From Berberis thunbergii (Eukaryota; Streptophyta; Magnoliopsida; Ranunculales; Berberidaceae), in the NCBI GenBank assembly GCA_003290165.1, contig QNQO01001160.1, positions 186,001 through 250,000 of the forward strand: 64,000 nucleotides of DNA, read 5' to 3'. The notes beneath the pieces were generated by a model. It was not told the origin of the DNA and did no database searches. It was given only the letters and a program-made list of their open reading frames with translations. Positions 54,771 through 64,000 of this stretch are shown here, piece after piece; position 1 is the stretch's first letter; each line of letters starts with the position of its first letter. Both the position numbers and the translations under genes were made by a program.

Positions 54771-55490
54771 TTATTTCGGTGTTTATTTCAGCATTTCAGC
54801 GTTTAAATTTCTTTATTTCACCTTGTTAATATGTTCCGCTTACCTTTGTCGATCCTAAAAATGCGCCAACTCAAAATAGAAAATAATATTTTATTCTATC
54901 TAATAAGATGTTGATTAGTAATGTAAAAAGACATCTTAGTTGTAACTTAGAGTCTCCATTTGAATGTGCAACTTTATGAAATTTGTATTACATAGCTTAA
55001 GCATTCAATACGCTTCTCAGACACTGCTCTTTCAAATTTTACAGGTTTAAGAGTTGCTGAATTGATATTGGTTTTGAGGTAGAAGATATGAAATTTTTAA
55101 GTAGAACTCATTTTGTGAGATGATTGATATGGTGTGCAAGATCACATGAATTGTTGTATATATCGTTTTTGTTGTATGTCCCATAGACGATCACTATAAT
55201 TTATGTAGTTATTTAAGTTTAAGTGAGTTATATCTCAAATTGAAATTGTATTTATATATATATATATAATATATATAATTTCAATTTGAGGTTGATAGAG
55301 TATAAATTTGTTTGGGATTGTATTTTTTTTGTAATGGACAAGTTATTGATTATACGAAAATTAATATAATTGTGTTTATGTTTGAAATGTTTCTTCTGAA
55401 TGACAAAAAAAGACAAAAAGAAATTTGAAAATTAATAGAAAGAACCAATTTCATTATAAAAAATGAATTTTTATTAGTAATTTTTTTAGC
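54771..55490. other. Intergenic stretch, nothing recognised
   Basis: AT-rich DNA with a TATATA palindrome near 55250-55290 whose flanks (AAATTGAAAT/ATTTCAATTT) pair. No gene seen. Confidence 0.4.
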
Positions 55491-55496
55491 TACAAC

Positions 55497-56068
55497 AAGT
55501 TAGTGTTAGCAACGACAAATGTCGTCTCTATTTTGACAATTTGATTTGCAACTTAGCAACGGTTTGAAGCCGTCGCCAACTAGCCACGACAAAGGTCGTC
55601 CCTATTTTGTTAAGTTGATTTGCAACTTAGCAACGTTTTAAAGCCGTCGCTAAATAGCCACGGCAAATGCCATCCCTATTTTGTTAAATTGATTTGCAAT
55701 TTAGCAACGGTTTGAGCCGTCGCTAGATAGCCACGGCAAAAACCGTCTCTATTTTGTCAACTTGCAACAGCTTTAGCCATCTCAAACATTTTAAAGCCGT
55801 CGCTATTGCTGCTATCTAAAATAAATCGACGAAATTTTTGCAAATAAAACGATGGAATCAGCGACGGGATTTTTGCAACTTAGCGACGCATTTTAGCCGT
55901 TGTCAATTAGCTATGGAAAAATTTATCGTTGCTGATTCAAATAGAGACGATTCAAATAGTTATGGTATAGCGACGGTCGTTGAGCTGTTGCTGATTCATT
56001 TTAGTTACGATTTTTTGATAATTAGCAACGGTAAAACGCCGTTGCTAAATGGACCTTTTTTTTTGTAG
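55497..56068 (-). mobile_element. CACTA-type transposon end with subterminal tandem repeats
   Basis: Repeats of about 73 bp, AGCAACGGTTT..GCCGTCGC..AGCCACG, run from 55504 and end at GCTAAATGGACCTTTTTTTT then TGTAGTA at about 56062-56068. On the minus strand that reads TACTACAAAAAAAA, one base off the CACTACAAAAA end of plant CACTA elements, which carry such AGCGACGG-type subterminal repeats. The opposite end was not found. Confidence 0.65.
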
Positions 56069-56074
56069 TAATGG

Positions 56075-56591
56075 CTCGTACTGAATTCTACTACGTATTG
56101 CGGCCCCAAACCAACTTCATACATGAGCTTCAAACGTTCCATGTCCCATGTGTCTTGTCGATGGATGGTAGCACTAGAGACCCCTCCATTGTGTGCATAT
56201 ATATACATTGTGGATGTGTTGGTTAGATCACAGCTTCACATTTTTAGCCACAATTTGCATGGTTCATATTGTGTTCTAAGTACGTATTGTGACCCAAAAC
56301 CAATTTCATGCATGAGCTTCAAACGTTCCATGTCCTATGCATCTTGTCGATCGATAATAGCAACAGAGACCCCTCCATGTGTGTATATATACATAATGTA
56401 TGTGTAGGTCAAATCACAGTGCCCACCTTTTTAGCCACAATTAGCACCCAAGTTGGTGCACCAGTGGCCCTGTCAAATGGCCAATGGAAAGAGATTGTGT
56501 ATATTTCAATCGTGATGGAGAGTTGGCCAACATGAGATATATATGAAGCTTGTGATCGATGTTGATATGTACTATTTTTGGAGGCTCCAAC

Positions 56592-56649
<58 letters not shown>

Positions 56650-57627
56650 CTATAAATGGATTTATAGAAACTTTTCTAAAGAGGCGAGCTAGGCTCGATA
56701 CCATCAATCATCCTAGAAATGCTCATAATAACCGAATCAAACACAATTAAACAAACATAAAACCCTTGTCGATGTCCCGGCTCTCTAGATTTTTTGCTCT
56801 CAATGGATACACCACTTGCCACCAATCAACTATTTCACCGTACATGAGGCTTGTTCCATTTATAGTTGAGGAGAAAAAGTCTTGGAATTTTATTACTATC
56901 ATGTAATATAACTATAAATAAATAGGTTAAAATATAATAATTAATTCATTTTAGATTGATTCCAACAGTGTATTTCAAACAATTAGCTACTGGCGTAAAC
57001 AATCATACTACTAAGAATGACATGGTGTTTTATTTCAATTATTCAATGGAGATCGAATTTCTAATTTCTATACCATGATGCAGACGATATAGCTAGACTC
57101 AAAAATAAAATTTGAAGAATGGCGTTTCTCATTTACACTAACTGTCAAACCATGCATGTCGATATATACTCAAGTACACCATGAAAAATTGAATGGGTTT
57201 TGGCATTATCATGGATGGATCGTGACAAACAATTTTTTCGAAAGGTTGTATGAAACTTCCTTGCAATACAAGATGAAAACACCCCGGCCCTATTTTAAAC
57301 CCTTTTACTACGTCGCATTCCAAGCAACTTGCATGACCTTCCTAAGTAAAATTTCGTCCTTTCATAACTAGTTTCCAAACCCAAGTTGTTTAGAATCATT
57401 GAACAACTCATAAAATTTTTCAAAATAAAGGTAAAACTCTTGACTAATTATCAACAAATATGATGTTGAAAGCGTGATGACTCGATGACTGAAGAATGAT
57501 GAATGGTATTATTAAGTCACAGAGTCGAACCCAACCAGCCACACCTAAAGTGGAAAGGGGGTTAAGGAATGAAAAAAAAACACACACACACGAAATGGGT
57601 GGAGTGAAAGGCAAGATATAGAGAGAC
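56075..57627 (+). repeat. Segmental duplication, copy 2
   Basis: The same unit as 48486-50633 but without the LINE insert: AAATTTGAAGAATG joins directly to GCGTTTCTCATTTAC near 57120. An (AT)n of about 50 bp at 56597-56646 replaces a short ATATAAAATATC in copy 1. Right limit AGTGAAAGGCAAGATATAG. It starts within a few bases of the CACTA end at 56068. Confidence 0.85.
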
Positions 57628-58003
57628 CATGAGAATCATTAAAGCCTTACAATAATTAGTTATATAACTTGCACATAATCAAAAAAACACACATCCATCA
57701 ATACAACTTGCACTTGCAAAACACCAACTTGCATTGGAAAAGTCCATTTCTATACAAACTAAACCATGCCATCAAAGACTTGTATATATAGATTTATATA
57801 AACTAGAGCAACTTGCACCTGTTGTTGTTGTGTTCATCAACTAGTTGAGTTAATATAGTCCAAGTTGATGATATAGCAAGTCTTGGAATCCATCTAGAAA
57901 CCCCCCCCCCCCCCCCCCCATTTTTAACTACCAACATGCAACACTTGATACCATAAACTACATCAAGAACATCCATCAATAAAGACTTGCAGCTATCCCC
58001 TTA
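57628..58003. other. Intergenic stretch with 19-base C-run at 57901-57919
   Basis: The homopolymer C-run is striking in this AT-rich DNA and a likely spot for assembly or read error. No gene seen. Confidence 0.6.
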
Positions 58004-58121
58004 GAGCCCTTCTAGAAAGCGAGGGAGAGAGAGCGAGGCCTGCTCATCACCATCCATCATTTTCGAGATGTTGTGCAGGCTTTGCCCCAACCTCTCTCTC
58101 CCTCGCTCCCTAGAATCAGGG
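58004..58121. repeat. Mutator-type foldback MITE, 118 bp (TCTAGAAAG)
   Basis: CCCTTCTAGAAAGCGAGGGA pairs with the complement of CCCTCGCTCCCTAGAATCAG. It is flanked by ATCCCCTTA (57995-58003) and ATTCCCTTA (58122-58130), 8 of 9 identical. Confidence 0.8.
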
Positions 58122-58311
58122 ATTCCCTTATTAACATGCATCGACATAAGGTGATACCATCATTCATCATCACATGTATCTTGAGAATCTTGAGATCATT
58201 TATTTTTATCAAACTTATTTTACATCGTATAATTCGATTTTCCAAAAATACTTACATTTACCATCTTGTCACTGGATCTCAAGATTTGAAATACAAAAAA
58301 AAATAATAAAA

Positions 58312-58460
58312 AATGGTTTAGTAGATTTTTACAATCGTATGATTTGTTATTGAAAATGATGAAATCTCCAAGTATTTATGTCTATCTCGAGATTGTAAAT
58401 TTTATTTTATTATGATACATTATTCTGTTTGTAAAACCTGATTTCCTAACATCACTCGCA
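58312..58460. repeat. MITE family 2
   Basis: Contains GATGAAATCTCCAAGTATTT, TATCTCGAGATTGTAAATT, GTAAAACCTGATTTCCTAAC in the order seen at 60168 and 46670. Ends imprecise. Confidence 0.55.
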
Positions 58461-58760
58461 GAATAAACACATTCAAGAAGAAGTACTCATAATTAATCCA
58501 CATTGAAACATATAATGGAACCAATACTTCTTGTAAGTAAAATGTAAACCAAACAAATACTCTCTTGAAAATGAACAATGTAATCCAAACAAAAAACCCT
58601 ACTCTTTCACATTTCTAATTTATGAGAAAAAAAAAAAAAAAAAACCAAAACAAAACATTGGGGGTTTGAACAAGGTGATGGGATTCACAGTGGTGGTGTT
58701 ATCCAACAAACAAGTATTGGTAACGTGAAATGAACGGTGTAGATTAACTGGGTGATGAAT

Positions 58761-59390
58761 TTACGTCCTACGATTGTCTCGAGATGAATTCTCGGATATC
58801 TGACATAGCGAACTGAGGTTGCATCGTACGATCGTGTCGACAAAAACGCAAGTCTCTTCTTTAGTGTTACCAGAGGGAACATCTACGACGTAGGATTCAA
58901 CAACGACGGTTCCAAGACCGTCGTGAGAAGCGTGAAGCGTCGTAACGGAACGGTAATTGGCAAGCCGGTGATCGCCACCTATAACACTGAAGCTCATGAC
59001 ATGACGCTCGTCGTCGAGTATCTCGAGGCGTTCGGTGCTGTTGGCTGCAGGTAGGCCGGAGACGATGTGGACTTCTCTAAGAGTGCCGACGTTTCCATCA
59101 CCGACGATGACTTCGCATGATTTTACAAAGTTTTTGTAAGCTTGGGGGTTGTCGAAGCGGCGGACGACGGACCATACGGTGGCGACTGGGGCAGAGATGG
59201 TTTGAATCACGGCGGAACAGCACTGGTTAGGCCCCACCTCATGGTAGTGGTACAACACCACAGCTTCTGGTATCGTCCCAGCGCATGTTAGAGGTGATCG
59301 GTTGGTGTTTTGGTGCAACTTTGGAGAGGAGATGGCATTTGTGGTAATTCTGTGGAGTTGAAGGGTTGATCTTGGAGGCTGAGAAGGCAT
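58761..59390 (-). CDS. PYL-type abscisic acid receptor (PYL4/5/6-like)
   Basis: A single-exon, 209-residue protein. The START-like PYR/PYL/RCAR fold begins near residue 47 ([20 protein letters not shown]). Key parts are present: [16 protein letters not shown] with the ABA-carboxylate Lys86, the gate loop VSGLPA (111-115), and the latch [10 protein letters not shown] (HRL 141-143). [17 protein letters not shown] and the C-terminal helix [12 protein letters not shown] with Asn191 follow. When ABA binds, the gate closes and the receptor docks on and inhibits clade A PP2C phosphatases, releasing SnRK2 kinases. It acts in cytosol and nucleus. The intronless structure and the N-terminal extension of about 45 variable residues fit the PYL4/5/6 group. 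The first ATG of the ORF was taken. It looks intact and functional. No gene neighbour suggests co-regulation. Confidence 0.97.
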   Translation of the reverse strand: MPSQPPRSTLQLHRITTNAISSPKLHQNTNRSPLTCAGTIPEAVVLYHYHEVGPNQCCSAVIQTISAPVATVWSVVRRFDNPQAYKNFVKSCEVIVGDGNVGTLREVHIVSGLPAANSTERLEILDDERHVMSFSVIGGDHRLANYRSVTTLHASHDGLGTVVVESYVVDVPSGNTKEETCVFVDTIVRCNLSSLCQISENSSRDNRRT

Positions 59391-59789
59391 GTTCTTGTTT
59401 TCTTTTTCTTTGGATGAGAAGGGAAGCTAAAAAGAATGTGAAGTTTTTGGAGTTTTGGTTTAGCAGATTGGAAAATGAGATTATATATAGAGAGAGTTTT
59501 TGGAGATTGGATTAAATAAACTTCATGTTGGGGGAGGGGAGGTAAAAAAAAAAAAAAAAGTGTATAGTTGCCTTTGCAATTACTATTTTGTCCTTGCTTA
59601 TTATGGGAATGATAAAATTGTCCATTTTAAGTATCAATCCATTTAGTACTTGAAGGTAGTTTGGCGTATTTGATCCACTAGAAGATAGCATCACGAGTTT
59701 ATCTAGGAATGTGTTCCAAGTTTCGATTTAGTTTGTTTTCAAGTGAATGCCTAAATGAATGAGAGTTTTGAGTATCTTGATATGTAAAA
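59391..59789. other. Upstream region of the PYL gene
   Basis: Likely promoter. It includes an A-run at about 59546-59560. I see no clear ABRE cluster, so the sequence gives no firm hint of its regulation. Confidence 0.45.
59481..59489 (-). promoter_or_regulatory. TATA box of the PYL gene
   Basis: The minus strand reads TATATATAA followed by TCTCATTTTCC, 91 bp before the ATG. A leader of about 60 nt would result. Confidence 0.6.
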
Positions 59790-59945
59790 TCAATAATTCT
59801 AAAGAGTTAGGTTCGCGTCTGTCAGAGAAGGTCGTTCAATACTGTCAATCATTCTAGAGATGTTCAATACCCTTCATTTGAATACAATCACACGTACATG
59901 AATTCGCCCTGGCGCTAGGGGCCTCGCTTTCTAGATTTTTGGCTG
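59790..59945. repeat. TCTAGAGAG-family foldback MITE
   Basis: AATTCTAAAGAGTTAGGTTCG pairs imperfectly with the complement of GGGCCTCGCTTTCTAGATTTT. The inner TCATTCTAGAGATGTTCAAT segment is shared with 12769 and 49010. Possible target duplication TGTAAAA on both sides (incomplete). Confidence 0.6.
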
Positions 59946-60167
59946 TAAAACATATAAATCATATGCAAAGAATTAGGTAAATATGTATGCGCGTGGTTTT
60001 AAGATCTTAATCTTTCCAATACAATGCATGTATTAGTCTAGTGCTAAAACACACTCTTTATATAAAAATATTTATTGTCTAAATTTAAGGGTTTTGAGAT
60101 AATTATAGTTTTAGGTTTCGCTACTTCATAATAAGTTATAATTTTGTAAACGAAATTATTAGGAAAT

Positions 60168-60300
60168 CAAGTTTTTGTAATATGATGATGTGGCGTGATC
60201 TTGAAGGAATAATGAAATCTCCAAAGTGTTTATATGAATCTCGAGGTCCTCTGATGATGCCACATTATTCTAATTGCAAAAATCTGTTTTCCTAGCCTCA
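60168..60300. repeat. MITE family 2
   Basis: TTAGGAAATCAAGTTTTTGT pairs with the complement of GCAAAAATCTGTTTTCCTAG. TGATGATGTGGC and its partner GATGATGCCACA also pair. This is the clearest copy of the family. Confidence 0.75.
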
Positions 60301-63300
60301 CTCTTTTGTAAATGACATTTATTGATGACAAAAATTTCACACAATGTGACAAAATTCATTCACCTGAAGGAAACACTCCTCGAAGATCTTCTTGAATCAG
60401 AAAGGTAAACCATAAATTCAAAGTATAAACAAAAAAAAAGAGAAGCTAGATGAAGATTAACATCAATTGCTTAAATCTTTTAAGAACTAATATATTATGT
60501 ACTTCAAAATCATAATTTCTATTTATTAGGGCAGGAGATGAAGAACCTTATCTTCAAAATGATTAAGTAATAGATTGGTGTCTACCAAGATTATGAGTTT
60601 AAGCTTGTGCACCAAAGAACCGTCTTAACAACAATTCACTTTGTGAGTTTAACCTTTAGCCTAAATCCCATTGATCCATCTTTTAGCTTGTTCGATGAGT
60701 TAAATATTTTATTTTCTTTTAATGATGAGGTAGTGAATGATGAAATTATGAATGAGTGGTGTAAATTTGATGCATTTTATGCTCATATTTTTAATGATAA
60801 GGTTGGGGAAATTAATGACAAGGTTCATATAAGGAGGTCATTAATGTCATTTGGGCGACAAATGGATTAGCCATGTCGGCACAAGGACAGAGTTGCAGAG
60901 TAGTAATTGAAAAGAGGAGACCCCAAGTAGAAGTGGTAGCAGGGAGAGAAAATAGAAAATGAGGATCACCTGCAACCGGACAGGTCAAGTTGATTGTGGG
61001 TGTACGTAGTAAGAAAAAGGTTATTTGCACCCACCACTACTTTTATTTATTTTTCTCTAAACCAAAAACCAAAAACCAAAAACCAAAAACCAAAAGAACA
61101 CACTTAATTGGCAGAACTGATCTATTTTGATTTGATTTTGTTTCGGATTGCAAGGATTTGGTTTTGAGTTCTAAGTGAAAATAATGGTGAAATCCAAGTT
61201 CGAGGAAAGGCATTGGAATCGATTTCACGAAAATGAATTCAATTTTTATGTCTATTTTCCATGCCACTAAACAGACTTTAAACAACGAAAATCTGTACAC
61301 CAAGAAAAAATCTATATAACAAGGGAAACAAATTCATTTTTTATGTCTATTTTTCATACAACCAAATAAACCTAAACAACGAAAATCTGTATAACAAAAT
61401 AAATGAAAATCTATTTTCTGAAGAAAATAGCTAACCAAACATATCCTTTAAGATCTTTTTCATTTGGAATGTGAGATGAGTTTTTAATAATATCTCATAA
61501 CTATCTCAGAAAAAAGGATTCAAACTATACCTATTTGGTACCCCAATTGGCTTATACATTTTTGGATATTTTCCTTTTAAAGAAAATGTTTATGATACCT
61601 ATCACATTAAATGTCACTGGCTAGCTTGTCTTTTTGTACAAGAGATTTTTCAATTGGTCCACAAGTTTCCACCCCTACTTGAAAGCTTAGACCTCCACAC
61701 AACACAAGTAATTGAAAGGCCACCAGCAAACAGGACCATTTCAAGTCCTCATGTATTTTTTTTTTTTTTTTTTTAATTTGTGGTTTTGTTGGACAAACTC
61801 TGCGACCTCTCCAAGCTAATGTATGGTTGTGACTCTATTGTCATGTTTATTCAATTACGAGGCTAATAACTTCGCTGTAATAGCAGGCCAACAGTACTGT
61901 AATTCTTCTTTTATTAGTAATATATGGCGTATGTTTTTAATAAAAAAAAGAAAAAGAAAAAAGAAACACGAGCGTGCTCTACCATCTACCCTTTTGAAGC
62001 CCATGGTTAGTTGGAAATTTTAGCTATTGAAAATCAAATAAAAAAGTTCAAAGAAAACTAATGAAAAATAAATTTTATCTAATGCAAATCGACTTTTAAG
62101 GGTTTTACAGTGTAATAAAAATCGGATTAAAATTGCAAAATTTCGAAACTTGTAATGATTAAGTTTGGTTTGATGTATTCATTTATTGACTAGTCATCTT
62201 GATTAGGTTGTTTAACTCAAACTAAAATATGATGTTCTTCATTTAACTGATTCCCATTGGTAAAACATAACATATTCAAGCCTGTCTGTATGCATTGAAC
62301 TGGTCCAATCCAATGGAGATAAATTTGAAGGGAAGATTTATATATTTATTTATTTAAACCGTTAAATCTTTTCGCTCGAAATACTGTCAGCAGGGTTTAA
62401 ATTTTAGACTTATATGATTCCATCTACCACAAATCTATCGTTGAGCTGGTACTCTATTGGCATGTATATTTTTTCTAATTGCCATTCATGATGTTCAGAG
62501 GTATCCTTACTTCCCAAATTCAGTGCATCTACCATTTTCTTTTCTCCACTTATTTCATTCACCCCACTTTAAGCCTAAAGTTTCTCCCATCTGATTCTCC
62601 CTGTTTTTCCTTTCAACTCTCCAAAGAATTTTATGTCTTTACCAAATACTTATACTATGTATGTATTGCCATCATATCCTTTTGGCTTAGTTCTAATAAT
62701 AAATGCACTTGAACTTATAAAAGATGATAGTAGATAATAAGCTAGTTTATTTAATTTCGACAATTTGATATATAATATCATACGTACATCCGAATTCAAT
62801 GTATCGAGAAGCAGCGTAGATCTATGTATAAGAGTGCATGCATAATTTCTACCTAATAAAAGGTGTCTAATCTCATTATATAAATCCAAATGGTCCTCAC
62901 AACTACACAAAATTATGTACAAATTTGTAAAGTAAAATATCCTATATTGAAGAAATTTAGGGTTTTGTATCCACTCTCTTGGCCAATACCCATTAGGGCA
63001 ACCATGAAGGTATTTATTAGTCAAGTTGCATGCAATTAAAGAAGATAGAAGAAAGATGATTAGATGAAGGTGGAAAAAAAGATTTCATGTTGACATCCAA
63101 GTTGGATTATATATCACTTTGTAACATATATGATGCAAGTGCATACGAATTAGTGTGTTTGCTTGCCACATTTGGTCGTAATTGTCTAAGTCTTTCTTAG
63201 GTTGGTGCTAAAAATTTAACCTGATGGCAAGTGGGTAATGAATTTATTTATTTTATTTGTTTGAAAAATTCTCAAGATGGACTCTAGATGAGATGAGTTG

Positions 63301-63334
63301 AATTTAGTTTGTTTACATGGAAAAACAAAAACCC
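60301..63334. other. Intergenic AT-rich stretch with (CCAAAAA)n at 61060-61095
   Basis: No gene recognised. ORFs at 60607-60870, 62479-62712 and 62650-63024 have no family motif and no supporting promoter. Sequence near 61200-61440 with repeated TTTTTATGTCTATTTTNCAT and ACCAAACATATCCTTTAA resembles MITEs of the 63335 kind, decayed. A T-run is at about 61756-61775. Confidence 0.4.
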
Positions 63335-63562
63335 TAGGGTCTATTTGGTTGCACGAAATATAGACATAAAAATTGAAATCGTTTTCGTGAATTCTGATTT
63401 CGAAGCTCTTCTTCCTTGAACTTGAATTTTTATGAGTAGTGAAAAAATCAGTGTCATGAAAATTGATTTTCTTAAATAAATAGACAACCAAATCACATAA
63501 ATCTATATAATAAAAATTTTGATTCTATTTTCCATTGAAAATGACTTACCAAATAGACCCTA
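63335..63562. repeat. MITE with AGGGTCTATTTGGT ends
   Basis: TAGGGTCTATTTGGTTGCAC at the left and the complement of TTACCAAATAGACCCTA at the right are inverted repeats. Internal GAAAATNGAATC and AATAGACA motifs are also symmetrical. Superfamily not resolved because no clean target duplication is seen. Confidence 0.65.
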
Positions 63563-64000
63563 ACATAAAAACATTGAAAAATTAAATGTATGGAGTAGAT
63601 AAGAAGAGGTAGAGAGAAAAAAACCTCAATTAGGCAATTTTTTCTTCTTCTCTTAAAAGCCATGACAATAAAGCTTCCCCGAAGTAAAGGATATCGAACC
63701 AATAAAATGTGTAAAAAAAATGTGGCACTTTCTAGTTGCAAATATTAGCTCATGCTGCTTTTTATGGGCCAAAGTGTAAAGCAAATTAAAAAGAAAAAGA
63801 GGAAACAAACACCACACATCATACAACTAATCTCGATGTCACAATGTGGGGTACATATAACTATATGGTATGCACATAAAAAATTCACTTACTAGTTTTT
63901 TTTTTGCCAACCATAACCTAAAAGGGTTACCTTTATGAGCAACCATGCATCAAGTTGCAAACAATGACCACTTAAGAAGTCAATTGTAGTTTGGTGGGTG
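63563..64000. other. Intergenic stretch to the window edge
   Basis: AT-rich; the ORF at 63493-63741 has no family motif. Nothing else recognised. Confidence 0.4.

Noticed and set aside
56559..56750. ORFs with (IY)n runs
   Set aside because: Translation of an (AT)n microsatellite, also seen at 49708-50049.
62650..63024. 124-codon minus-strand ORF
   Set aside because: No recognisable domain, overlapped by other-frame ORFs, and codon content follows the local AT bias.

Overview
The window is a piece of an angiosperm nuclear genome, AT-rich and dominated by transposable elements. The plant assignment rests on an intact PYL-type abscisic acid receptor, a BES1/BZR1-type transcription factor, a miR390 precursor with both arms readable, a eukaryotic tRNA-Glu(CTC), and plant-type Ty3/Gypsy, LINE, hAT, CACTA and Mutator-like elements. 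I cannot name the species; nothing looks bacterial, viral-episomal or organellar.

The host loci I can support are few. MIR390 lies on the minus strand at 18.2-18.3 kb with a TATA box upstream and a 33-codon hydrophobic ORF just downstream of its hairpin. A short two-exon BES1/BZR1-like gene lies at 42.9-43.6 kb (plus), with a decayed tandem copy at 44.9-45.3 kb. tRNA-Glu(CTC) is at 46.15 kb (plus). A single-exon PYL4/5/6-like ABA receptor is at 58.8-59.4 kb (minus).

1-8.9 kb: a minus-strand LTR element with LTRs of about 2.7 kb and only 464 bp between them. One LTR holds a hAT element with an 8-bp duplication; the other holds a 5'-truncated LINE that replaced about 780 bp of LTR. A solo LTR of the same family at 25.07-27.75 kb has a perfect 5-bp duplication and preserves the empty site of the hAT. 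9.8-15 kb: nested MITEs and a second hAT. 20.9-22.1 kb: a 593-bp tandem duplication. 23.5-24.0 kb: a chimeric Gypsy remnant. 30.4-38.4 kb: two copies of one chromodomain-type Gypsy element in a permuted, inverted arrangement with short-homology junctions. 39-42 kb: two LINE pieces and a hAT that carries aldo-keto reductase exons. 48.5-50.6 and 56.1-57.6 kb: a segmental duplication. Between its copies, 51.7-54.2 kb is an ORF1-only LINE with a perfect 10-bp target duplication.

The most interesting items are the hAT family with shared GGGACGGGAT-rich ends and exchanged interiors (one aldo-keto reductase, one leucine-rich-repeat fragment), the ORF1-only LINE, the inverted chromovirus complex, the truncated BZR1-like gene, and the small ORF beside MIR390. 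All calls come from reading the sequence; no database search was run. Boundaries without an exact target duplication are approximate.
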